NCBI RefSeq assembly: GCF_000756305.1
Contig: NZ_JRFE01000006.1
Span: forward strand, 62,001 to 126,000
Origin: Myxosarcina sp. GI1
GTDB lineage: Bacteria > Cyanobacteriota > Cyanobacteriia > Cyanobacteriales > Xenococcaceae
Length of the DNA stretch: 64,000 nucleotides
Reading direction: 5' to 3'
The translations under genes and the position numbers were made by a program. Each line of letters begins with the position of its first letter. Position 1 is the stretch's first letter. Below are positions 1-7,709 of this stretch, one piece after another. Below the pieces are notes generated by a model. It had not been told where the DNA came from and did not search any database. It saw nothing but the letters and a program-made list of their open reading frames with translations.

Positions 1-176
1 AGGTTTTCACCTTCGTGCATAGTTGCCGCGCCGCCAGTGGGCATTTCAAACACTTGTTCTTCCTCGCTAGTCCAGGTAATAGCATATTTTTCTTCAACAA
101 ATGCCTTGGTTAGCAAGCCGCCAGTACTGCCACCAAATTTGGGTGTTTTACCCGAAAGTTGTTCTTGGTCTGCCAT
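1..176 (-). CDS. psaD: Photosystem I reaction centre subunit II (partial, N-terminal part)
   Basis: The gene runs off the left edge, leaving the first 58 codons. The ATG is at 174-176 on the minus strand. The translation begins [20 protein letters not shown] and continues with [17 protein letters not shown] and [12 protein letters not shown], which is the highly conserved start of cyanobacterial PsaD. PsaD is a stromal-side peripheral subunit of photosystem I that docks ferredoxin. The first residues after Met vary between species, as here. Upstream (to about 300) lies an HLR1-like RpaB site, annotated separately. I am sure of the family; the rest of the gene is outside the window. Confidence 0.96.
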   Translation of the reverse strand, partial: MADQEQLSGKTPKFGGSTGGLLTKAFVEEKYAITWTSEEEQVFEMPTGGAATMHEGEN

Positions 177-241
177 TTTTAAAAGAGCCTCATAAAAGGT
201 ATTTACGGCATCCTATCACTGAGTACCTAGCAATTTTACGA

Positions 242-259
242 GTTGTCAAGAACTGTAAC
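242..259 (-). promoter_or_regulatory. HLR1-like RpaB box with overlapping -35 of psaD
   Basis: Read on the minus strand, the site is GTTACAGT-TC-TTGACAAC: two imperfect 8-base direct repeats two bases apart. This matches the layout of the cyanobacterial high-light regulatory element HLR1 (two G/T-TTACA-WW repeats, 2-nt gap). It lies 66-83 bases upstream of the psaD ATG. The second half also contains TTGACA, a perfect -35 hexamer, though no strong -10 follows at 17 bp. PSI genes are known RpaB/HLR1 targets. The second repeat has two mismatches, so this is a candidate only. Confidence 0.45.
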
Positions 260-306
260 AGTTTTTCGATCTTTTTAAATGATTCTAGATAGCTTTTGCT
301 GAGAAA

Positions 307-2349
307 TTATGCTTTTTTGCGGCGTTTTGGAGTTTTACCAGGCTTTTTTCTAGCAGACGATCGCCCATCATCTAGATTGCTGGTTTTGACGGCGATGGGA
401 ATTGTAAAGTGAAATTTACTACCCCGATCTTTACCCAAAGATTCTGCCCAAATTTCTCCTCCCCAGTTGTGGACGATTTGGCGGCAAATAGCCAAACCCA
501 AACCCGTACCGCCCGCACTGCGACGTAAGGCTCCTTCTTCTTGATAGAAGCGATCGAAGACAGTTTCTAGACGTTTGGGTTCGATGCCCCTTCCCGTATC
601 GGATACGGTAACTTCCAAATGATTGCTGCCGTTAGATTTTACGGCTATAGTAATTTTGCCATCGGGGTTGGTAAATTTGCAGGCATTATCTAATAATTTG
701 GCTAATACTTCTACCAGCCATTCTCCGTCGGTTTGCACTAAAGGTAAATTTTTTGAGGTCAGTGGCTCAATAGTGGGCAAGGCGCGATCGCTATTACGGG
801 CTTTAACGTTGCTAACTGCTAATTCCACACATTCAACTATAGATAAGGTTTCTAAATTCCACTCTACACGCCCGCTTTCCAAACGAGACAGGGTTAAAAA
901 ATCTTGAACTAAATTGCGTAACCTTTCGGCATCGTCTAAAGCCGTGTCCAGCATTACCTGGCGTAGTTTGGGATCCATATCTGGTTCTGCTGCCAAACTT
1001 TCCAAACATACTTGGATAGTAGATAGCGGGGTGCGTAATTCGTGTCCCGTAATTGCCACTAGATTAGACCGAGTGCGATCTAAGGCTTCTAGCTGTTCGT
1101 TAAGATCTTCTAAATTGGTGTAGGCTTCTGCTTGAATTAGAGCTATACCTACCTGTGTGGCGATCGCATCTACTAAGGCCAGATCGTCTTCTTGCCAAAC
1201 AACGGGAGGTTCTTGACAGTGATGCAATTCGAGCGCACCTAACAGTCGATCCTGGTAAAAAATAGGCACTATTACCCAGGAAACAATCTGATAATTTTCG
1301 ACAATGTTTTGCAGTTGCTCTCCAGTTCCTCGTTCCCAGGCTTGTTGCGTCAAACGAGTATCTTGTCGGGTATCATCTGCGCTTACGGTTTTGCGTTCGG
1401 CGATTGCTTCTTCAAACAGAGGATTATTTTTTAACTGCCAGATTTTTCCTAGCACTGAGGGAATTTCCTCGCTGACAAATTCGCGCTCGATTTTGGCTAC
1501 GTTATCTGTTTCCCTACAGCGATAGATAATACAGCGACAAACTGCCAGTTCTTCTCCGATCTTTTGTACCGCTATCTGCAAAATTTCGGTCATATCGAGC
1601 GATCGCCTGACGGCATCGATTACCGAATTGAGCAGACGTTCTTTTTGTTGTTTGGCAGCTAGAGATTTATTGGCTTTGAGTAGTTTGTATTGACCTGCCT
1701 GTAAGTATGTTACCAATCTTTGTACGAAGGGATCGGGATTGGTCAACGGAGAATTAGATACCAGTCCAGTTGGAGCTTGAGTATCTTCTAGGGTTATATA
1801 TAGTCGATACGCCAACTCAATTTTGGCTTGCAGTTCGGGACGATAGATGGCAATGCGATCGAGCAGAATTGAGGCTGCTCGACGACTTACTGTAGGATCG
1901 AACGTCCAAATGCCTTCAAAACGACGTTCGCTGTCAATAAATGAATCAGACATTGTCGCCGTTTCGGGTTGAGTTTTTTCATGACAGACCAAGCAGGCTG
2001 TATAGCGGTTGCCAATTACTACTAAATGCCATTCTTCCGCCAGAGCGTCTGAAGGCTCAAAGGCAACCGTTTCATAGACATCAGAACAGTTTTTGAATTC
2101 TGTTTCTGGTGCCGCCAACACATACACCTGATTGGTTTTTCTAGCAATACGGCGATAGCGATGGGCTTCTTGGCGATAAAAACGCTCTCGTTGAAAACAG
2201 GCAATGATTAACGGCGAATCCGAATCGGTTAATACCAAATCTTCCATGGCATGAGACAACGCCGTCAAAGATGACTTAAAATACATTTGCGCTCTCTGGC
2301 GATCGCAAGATTGCAGCACTTGAGCTACTACAGAATTAGAAATGCCCAT
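307..2349 (-). CDS. DICT-GAF sensor histidine kinase
   Basis: This 680-residue soluble kinase has no membrane segment. Residues about 15-130 look like a DICT sensory domain, which is common in cyanobacterial kinases and cyclases. Residues about 240-410 form a GAF domain, starting near LLNSVIDAVRRSLDMTEIL. A HisKA dimerisation helix carries the phospho-acceptor H436 in TGHELRTPLS. The HATPase has the N box (LDNACKFTNPDGK), the G1 box (VSDTGRGIEP) and the G2 box (GTGLGLAICRQIV), all intact, so it should be catalytically competent. The C-terminus is a basic tail (ARKKPGKTPKRRKKA). No response regulator is adjacent, so it is probably an orphan kinase. The ligand is unknown. Confidence 0.9.
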   Translation of the reverse strand: MGISNSVVAQVLQSCDRQRAQMYFKSSLTALSHAMEDLVLTDSDSPLIIACFQRERFYRQEAHRYRRIARKTNQVYVLAAPETEFKNCSDVYETVAFEPSDALAEEWHLVVIGNRYTACLVCHEKTQPETATMSDSFIDSERRFEGIWTFDPTVSRRAASILLDRIAIYRPELQAKIELAYRLYITLEDTQAPTGLVSNSPLTNPDPFVQRLVTYLQAGQYKLLKANKSLAAKQQKERLLNSVIDAVRRSLDMTEILQIAVQKIGEELAVCRCIIYRCRETDNVAKIEREFVSEEIPSVLGKIWQLKNNPLFEEAIAERKTVSADDTRQDTRLTQQAWERGTGEQLQNIVENYQIVSWVIVPIFYQDRLLGALELHHCQEPPVVWQEDDLALVDAIATQVGIALIQAEAYTNLEDLNEQLEALDRTRSNLVAITGHELRTPLSTIQVCLESLAAEPDMDPKLRQVMLDTALDDAERLRNLVQDFLTLSRLESGRVEWNLETLSIVECVELAVSNVKARNSDRALPTIEPLTSKNLPLVQTDGEWLVEVLAKLLDNACKFTNPDGKITIAVKSNGSNHLEVTVSDTGRGIEPKRLETVFDRFYQEEGALRRSAGGTGLGLAICRQIVHNWGGEIWAESLGKDRGSKFHFTIPIAVKTSNLDDGRSSARKKPGKTPKRRKKA

Positions 2350-2654
2350 CTATTAAGCCTTTGCTCTACGAAATCGTGAGTTTCAATAACGAGAATTTGA
2401 GAATTTCTCGCCAGGGTCAATCGCCAGTAAATTGCTTTAACTGTCAAACAATTCAGCAGCCTCCCCCAAACACATCCTATCAAGTAACTCGCTCTTAAGA
2501 GTCGAGAAAAACTTTTCTATCATCAGAATAGATCCGTCTTGAATTAGCATTCACAACCCAGGAATGAAAATCGAATCATCTATGAATCTACGTTGTTCTA
2601 GCTTCTATTTTCAAGCTAGGTCTAATATAAAGTACGCCGTTGTCGCTCAAAGAC
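2350..2654. other. Intergenic stretch between two minus-strand genes
   Basis: No open frame here looks coding. It should hold the kinase promoter. The one clear structure is a perfect 7-bp hairpin at 2598-2619 (CTAGCTT, 8-nt loop, AAGCTAG), 36 bases past the stop of the BY-kinase gene. It could end or stabilise that transcript. No T-run follows it on either strand, so I do not call it a terminator. Confidence 0.4.
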
Positions 2655-4847
2655 TTAACTTTTGTTCGCTACATCATTAATAGCCAGTCCTAAGACGGTT
2701 AGCTGAGAGCGTTTTAAATGGTTAAGAGCTTCAGTTAGTGTTGCAGTATTAATTTTACCCAAACCAGTAACGACAATGATTCCATCAGATTTGCCTGCAA
2801 GCAGGTTAACATCAGCAAAACCAATAATAGAACAGAGATCGTAAATTACTAAGTCAAAATTAGTTTTCAGTTTTTTCATTAATTGATACATTTGTACCGA
2901 TGCCAGCAAGCGACTAGAATCGATTTCATTAGACTCGGAATCTAGACTTTCAAAACCAGAAGTAAGAACAAATAAATTTTCTTCTGTGGGCATTTGTTTG
3001 AGGCAATACAATAAATCAAGTTCTGGCTCTTCCCGGTTTAAAAAATTCATTAAGCCTATTTCTGATTCCCATCCCAATCTTTTAGTGAGGCAATCGCTAT
3101 TACGTAAATCAGTATCGACTAACACTACCCGTTTGCCCATAGAAGCAGAGGCTCTAGCTAGATTGAGAGCGACAGTAGATTTTCCCTCTCCGGAAATTGC
3201 CGAAGTAACAACTAAAGATTCGATTCTAGAGTCAAGATCTAAAATTTTGGAATTGCTGCTAAAATTTAACAGTCCTAAATTAGCAGCAAAAGATCGGAAT
3301 GCTTCAACTGAAGGAGAAGCCAGTTTGGAAATAGAGAACTCTCGTATTTGTAATTGGGAACTTGGTTGGGGAAGTTGTCTTGCGGTTGTTCTAAAATTCA
3401 GCAACTCACCAAAAAATGAACTTTTACTGTCATAACTGTAGGGAATCTTTGCCAAAATCGGCAAGTTGGTAATTTCTTCAACTTTGGCTGAAGTGTAGAC
3501 TATCTTTTGATATCTATCTAAAGTAAGTCCTACTCCCACACCTATTAATGTACCTAATACAGAGCTAAGTAATAAATAATTAACCGCACTAATGTTTTTA
3601 GTTTGTGGTTCTGAGGCTGGTGTTAGCAGTTGCCATGGTGCTTCTCGTTGAGCAGCATCAATTAGTAGCGCATCTTTTTGCAAAATAAATTCATTCCTTT
3701 TTTTATTAGCCAAAGCTAACCTTTGCTTGAGATTGTTATATTCGCTAGAAATAGTCGACCATTCTTCTATTTGTAATTTGAGATTTGCCGTTTCTGTTTT
3801 GATATTTTGTTGTCGTTTGTTTAAAGTTTCTATTTGGTTGTCAAGTTTTTGACGAATTATTTCTCCTTCGTCAGTTATCAAAGCAATAAGCTCTCTTCTT
3901 TCGCGTTTTAAAGTTTGTAATTGTGTACTTTTGTCCGAGTAAATAGCAGATTTGCGGCTAATTTCCACATCAAGCTGCCGTAATCGATCTAAAAGGCTTT
4001 CATACTGAGGTGTAGCTAACTGAAGTGCGATAGTCGATTTAGCGGGCTGAATTTTTAGTTCACGTTCGAGTTTTTCTGACAATAATTGCAGTTCATTTAG
4101 TTCGATAGTGTTCTGCTCGCTCTCTCTACCCAGTCCAGTGTTAAGTCGTGTAGTAATTTGTTCTAGAGAAACCTCGGGATTAAAAAAATTGTATTTAATG
4201 CGCAATGTTCTTATTTGGTCTTCTAAATCGTAAATTTCAGCAGAAATTTTTGGTATTTGACTGTCTAAAAAGGAAATTCCTCTTTGAACCACCTCTTTGC
4301 GTTTTTCTAAACTATAGTCAAGATAGGTCTGAGTTAAAACATCGATAACGTCTGAAACTTTAAATTTGTTAGGATTTTCATATACTACCTGCAAAATATT
4401 TTGCTCGCTGCTGTCTCCCGTGATAATATCAATCGAAAGACTGCTAATTAAATTTTGGTAATTAAGATCTGGATACTTATCTTTGAGGGATTTTGTAACC
4501 CGCGAAATTAATTTGGGACTTTTTAAAATTTTGAGCTGCACTTCGTCTAGTTCTACTGAAGTAATTTCTTCTCTAGTCTCTCTAGATTGTTCATCAGTTG
4601 ATGTTACCTGGGTTTCTATATTTAGTGGTTCCGACAAAAGTTCAAAACTAGCTACATAGCTCGGTGGTGTAGTTGCAATTTTGTAAAACCCAAAACAAGC
4701 CATAGTTATGGTGCAGCCTGCAATTATAGGCAGCTTTCTGAAAATAGCATCTTTGATGTCATTAAGGTTTAAACCTCCTTCAATTTTTTCAGAAGTCAAA
4801 GAATCATTAAAATAATATAGTTTTTGAGTTTCTAAATTTTGTTCCAT
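2655..4847 (-). CDS. Wzz/Wzc-type polysaccharide co-polymerase with BY-kinase P-loop domain
   Basis: This 730-residue inner-membrane protein controls polysaccharide chain length and export. A first membrane helix lies near residues 38-58, followed by a long periplasmic coiled-coil Wzz region (about 60-415) and a second helix near 418-440 (LLLSSVLGTLIGVGVGL). A cytoplasmic bacterial tyrosine-kinase domain follows, with Walker A SAISGEGKST (K556), Walker A' VVLVDTDLR and a Walker B-like FDLVIYDL. The Walker B acidic residue is kept. The C-terminus ends GLAINDVANKS, with no tyrosine cluster, which is atypical for an autokinase. The gene is divergent from the polysaccharide locus that starts at 5649 and probably serves it. 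Confidence 0.92.
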   Translation of the reverse strand: MEQNLETQKLYYFNDSLTSEKIEGGLNLNDIKDAIFRKLPIIAGCTITMACFGFYKIATTPPSYVASFELLSEPLNIETQVTSTDEQSRETREEITSVELDEVQLKILKSPKLISRVTKSLKDKYPDLNYQNLISSLSIDIITGDSSEQNILQVVYENPNKFKVSDVIDVLTQTYLDYSLEKRKEVVQRGISFLDSQIPKISAEIYDLEDQIRTLRIKYNFFNPEVSLEQITTRLNTGLGRESEQNTIELNELQLLSEKLERELKIQPAKSTIALQLATPQYESLLDRLRQLDVEISRKSAIYSDKSTQLQTLKRERRELIALITDEGEIIRQKLDNQIETLNKRQQNIKTETANLKLQIEEWSTISSEYNNLKQRLALANKKRNEFILQKDALLIDAAQREAPWQLLTPASEPQTKNISAVNYLLLSSVLGTLIGVGVGLTLDRYQKIVYTSAKVEEITNLPILAKIPYSYDSKSSFFGELLNFRTTARQLPQPSSQLQIREFSISKLASPSVEAFRSFAANLGLLNFSSNSKILDLDSRIESLVVTSAISGEGKSTVALNLARASASMGKRVVLVDTDLRNSDCLTKRLGWESEIGLMNFLNREEPELDLLYCLKQMPTEENLFVLTSGFESLDSESNEIDSSRLLASVQMYQLMKKLKTNFDLVIYDLCSIIGFADVNLLAGKSDGIIVVTGLGKINTATLTEALNHLKRSQLTVLGLAINDVANKS

Positions 4848-5648
4848 TAGTACTATTGATTTTGTTTACTTATCATTAGTATTAAAAATACTTATTGTTT
4901 GTATCGAAACTGACCGAAAAAGGCAATCAAAACAGATTCGTGAATTTACCCAGCAATATAAATAGTGTTTTGATATACCAAAAGCAATCGAGCAAATATA
5001 AAAATAATTTTAAATTTTTATTTGTGCTTGACTTATTTGCACGATCTACGTATATTTACATATAATACACAATCAAACATTCAAAAAACAAATTAATGAA
5101 TAATTATCATAAAATGAAAATTACTTTGCTGCATTCATAATGTCTTACGGCAAAAAGATTTTTTAAAGTGAATAAGGTTCTTTGAGTTTTCATTACGATT
5201 TATTTGTTTTATCCAAGTTTCATAAAATCTTTAAATTAAAATAAAAGTTGGCAAAGTTGCGTACAATAATCAAGTCAAAAAACCGTTAAAAAGTATTTTT
5301 TTGACTGGCCAGGTAAGTTTCACATTCAACATAATTCAAAGCAGACGTATCTTTACAATAAACATTTTAATAAATAGCAATCAGGCAATTAAATAAATAA
5401 ATTCTGTACTGATGTTTTTTGTTTGAAATGTTACTGACAAGTAAACTACGTAATTGCAAATTTAATATGTTTTTATATCTACAAATATTTTGAGAAGACA
5501 CCCGCGAGTGCACTTGAATATTTGATAGTTAAGACCAATATGTTGCTGAATTTTCTGAAATAACACCACTGGTCTTTAAAAGAATACAAGTTTTTTTTGC
5601 TTTTATTAAAATAAAAATATTATAAAATAATCACTGTAAAAAAATTTT
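4848..5648. other. 801-bp AT-rich divergent regulatory region
   Basis: No coding frame is convincing. The region separates the BY-kinase gene (minus) from the polysaccharide/NRPS locus (plus) and must hold both promoters. It is very AT-rich, with many A and T runs. Apart from one promoter candidate (annotated at 5028-5056) I found no terminator, riboswitch or strong inverted repeat. A promoter there would leave a leader of almost 600 nt, which is long enough for regulation of the whole locus. Confidence 0.6.
5028..5056 (+). promoter_or_regulatory. Candidate sigma70-type promoter of the polysaccharide/NRPS locus
   Basis: TTGACT (5028-5033) and TATATT (5051-5056) are separated by exactly 17 bases. 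A second -10-like TATAAT lies at 5061-5066. In DNA this AT-rich, chance -10 matches are common, so the support is mainly the combination with a good -35 and ideal spacing. Transcription would begin near 5063. Confidence 0.35.
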
Positions 5649-6038
5649 ATGCCTAACAAAAGAAGTAAAAGAAAAAAAACTGAAAAATTTTTTTGTCCCT
5701 ATTGTGAGGATAGGTTATGGAGATTGGGAAGTTCTAAGTACTACTTATTTTATGAAAATGCTCGTGAAATAAGACAACAAATGGGAATTTCTGCCAAAAA
5801 AGCAACTTTTTTAGCCAGTCATCATACCACGTATTTAGACACTACAAAATGGATCGAGTCATTTTGCTGTTCGGCTCACGGAATGCTTTGGTTGCTAATA
5901 ATATCTCAAAAAGATGTTTGGCAGTATAGGTTGGCGATGGAAAAAGACTGGTTGCAGACAAGCAAAACAGTAGATCCAAGAAGACCCAATCCCTCGGTTA
6001 GCGAATTTTCTCTAAGAATGAGTCGAAATCTTTGTTAA
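5649..6038 (+). CDS. Small Cys-containing (possible zinc-binding) protein next to a WecG/TagA gene
   Basis: I do not recognise a named family for this 129-residue protein. It starts with a very basic tail (PNKRSKRKKTEK), then FFCPYCEDRLWRLG, a CxxC knuckle, and later ESFCCSAHGMLW, which could supply the other metal ligands. No signal peptide or membrane helix is seen. It is the first gene of the plus-strand polysaccharide locus and ends 28 bases before the WecG/TagA gene, so the two are probably co-transcribed. A regulatory or adaptor role is possible but unproven. Confidence 0.7.
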   Translation: MPNKRSKRKKTEKFFCPYCEDRLWRLGSSKYYLFYENAREIRQQMGISAKKATFLASHHTTYLDTTKWIESFCCSAHGMLWLLIISQKDVWQYRLAMEKDWLQTSKTVDPRRPNPSVSEFSLRMSRNLC

Positions 6039-6066
6039 GAAACCCAATTATATAGAGATCGGATTT

Positions 6067-7386
6067 ATGATACCTAAGAAAAACCTGCTGAATACTCCTG
6101 TATCTTGTTTGCCTTTTGAAGAGCAAGTCATGTTAATCTTGCGCTGGGCAAAAGCTAGAGCTAGCAGAGTAGTTTGTTTGGCAAATGTCCATATGCTGAT
6201 GGAAGCTCATTGGAATCCCCCTTTTGCCGAAGTGCTACACCAAGCAGATTTGGTTACTCCTGATGGTAAGCCGTTAGTGTTAATGTTACGTAAGCTAGGT
6301 GTTTTCAATCAAAATCAAGTAGCGGGAATGGATGTTTTTCTGAATTTGTGTGATTTAGCCGAACAGACAGAAATTAAAACTTATTTTCTTGGTTCTACCA
6401 ACGATATATTAGAAAAAATCAGGTGTAAATTGGATCGAGAATATCCACTCTTAAAAGTAGCTGGAATGAGAGCAATTCCTTTCATGACACTTAATGAAAT
6501 CCTAAGTAATCGGGATCGAGCTTTAATAGATGAAATAAATGAAAGCGGTGCGGGAATAGTATTTGTCTGCTTGGGATGTCCTAAACAGGAAATTTGGATG
6601 TCACGGTATCAGGGTTCGATTAAAGGAGTGATGATCGGTGTTGGTGCAGTTTTTTCTATGTATGCAGGTATTAAACCTAGAGCACCACATTGGATTCAAC
6701 AGCTAAGTTTAGAGTGGTTATATCGCTTATTACAAGAGCCGCGCCGCCTTTGGCATCGATATGGTTCTACAATTCCTCCATTTGTTTATTTAGCTATCCG
6801 ACAACTATTTGTTCCCTCCAAAGAAAAATTTAAGCGAGTAGATTCGCAACTTTGTGAAAGAAACATGGTAGTAGATATTGCGACTCTAGATTTTTCTTGC
6901 GAACAGCTTGGTGAAATTTTAATTCGGCAGAACGTTATTAATAGAGAAGAGTTAGAAGAAGCTTTACTAGAACAGAATTTACACCCACAATTGAAAATTG
7001 GGGAACTTTTAGTGCGTAACCGTTCGATATCTTTGTCGCAGCTAAAATTTTATCTCAAAAATCAAAATATTAAGCTAGGTGAACTTTTAATAGAGAAAAA
7101 ACTTCTAAATCAACGCAGTTTAAATCGTATTTTACGCTCACAAAAAAACGCAGACGTTAGATTGGGAGAAATTTTAGTTAAGCATAAAGCTATTTCCGAA
7201 AATCAACAAAAAGAGCTTTTAATAGAACAATACACGAGACGTAAAGGTCTGTTTTTAATAGAGAGCCAGTCAAATAATTATAATTTAGTAGATTTTCAAG
7301 TATCGACATCTATAACCAATGATAATCTTGCACAAAATACATTATCAAGCACGAGAACACAAACAAAAACATCAATTTCTAAATGA
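6067..7386 (+). CDS. WecG/TagA-family glycosyltransferase fused to MshEN-like repeats
   Basis: Residues 1-250 match the WecG/TagA/CpsF (GT26) family, which adds a second sugar to a polyprenyl-linked primer. Typical blocks are VVCLANVHMLMEAHW, ADLVTPDGKPLVLMLRKLG, AGMDVFLNLCD and GAGIVFVCLGCPKQE. A usual family member ends near residue 250. This one runs to 439. Residues 280-388 hold four 24-residue repeats of the form xLGExLxxxxxxxxxxLxxxLxxQ: 280-303, 310-333, 336-359 and 365-388. The last two are exactly 5 residues apart, as in the c-di-GMP-binding MshEN domain of type II secretion/pilus ATPases. The final 50 residues are low-complexity. Confidence 0.88.
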   Translation: MIPKKNLLNTPVSCLPFEEQVMLILRWAKARASRVVCLANVHMLMEAHWNPPFAEVLHQADLVTPDGKPLVLMLRKLGVFNQNQVAGMDVFLNLCDLAEQTEIKTYFLGSTNDILEKIRCKLDREYPLLKVAGMRAIPFMTLNEILSNRDRALIDEINESGAGIVFVCLGCPKQEIWMSRYQGSIKGVMIGVGAVFSMYAGIKPRAPHWIQQLSLEWLYRLLQEPRRLWHRYGSTIPPFVYLAIRQLFVPSKEKFKRVDSQLCERNMVVDIATLDFSCEQLGEILIRQNVINREELEEALLEQNLHPQLKIGELLVRNRSISLSQLKFYLKNQNIKLGELLIEKKLLNQRSLNRILRSQKNADVRLGEILVKHKAISENQQKELLIEQYTRRKGLFLIESQSNNYNLVDFQVSTSITNDNLAQNTLSSTRTQTKTSISK

Positions 7387-7709
7387 TTTATTAATTTATT
7401 TTAAAGTATGAGTAAAAAATAAATACTCAATTTTTTTAACAATCAGATGATAGAAGTATCATTACTTTAATTTGAGCCGAATAAGCCACAATCATGATAA
7501 TTATTATTGTAGTTAGCTATTAATAGTTTTCAATAATAAATAATCAGTAAAATAAAACATTTTCATTCATGTCTTAAATCATGAACATGAAACACCTCAA
7601 TAAAAAAAATTTTACTTATTAAATTGGTTCAATTATATTTTACTTTTTTTAAGAGTTGTAGCGTTAGGTAGCGTTAGTTTTATTAAGTAAATTTGTAAAA
7701 AAAATAAAA
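7387..7709. other. 323-bp AT-rich gap before the NRPS-PKS gene
   Basis: There is no coding frame. Two small structures are visible: an interrupted inverted repeat TTCATGT (7566-7572) and ACATGAA (7585-7591) with a 12-nt centre, which has the form of a dimer operator, and a tandem 9-mer TAGCGTTAG at 7659-7667 and 7669-7677, 33 bases before the ATG. Either could mark regulation of the biosynthetic genes. I see no terminator after 7386. Confidence 0.4.
7659..7677 (+). repeat. Tandem 9-mer TAGCGTTAG x2 upstream of the NRPS-PKS start
   Basis: Two perfect copies of TAGCGTTAG are separated by one G. In a region this AT-rich the GC-containing duplicated block stands out. A 10-bp period fits same-face binding by a regulator, but no factor can be named. 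Confidence 0.4.

Noticed and set aside
101-292. 63-codon plus-strand frame
   Set aside because: It overlaps the start and promoter of psaD on the other strand and has no family features.
2598-2619. Terminator of the BY-kinase gene
   Set aside because: A perfect 7-bp hairpin is present, but no T-run follows it in the direction of transcription.
2986-3435. 149-codon plus-strand frame
   Set aside because: It is antisense to the P-loop domain of the BY-kinase, whose motifs are intact. It is a shadow frame.
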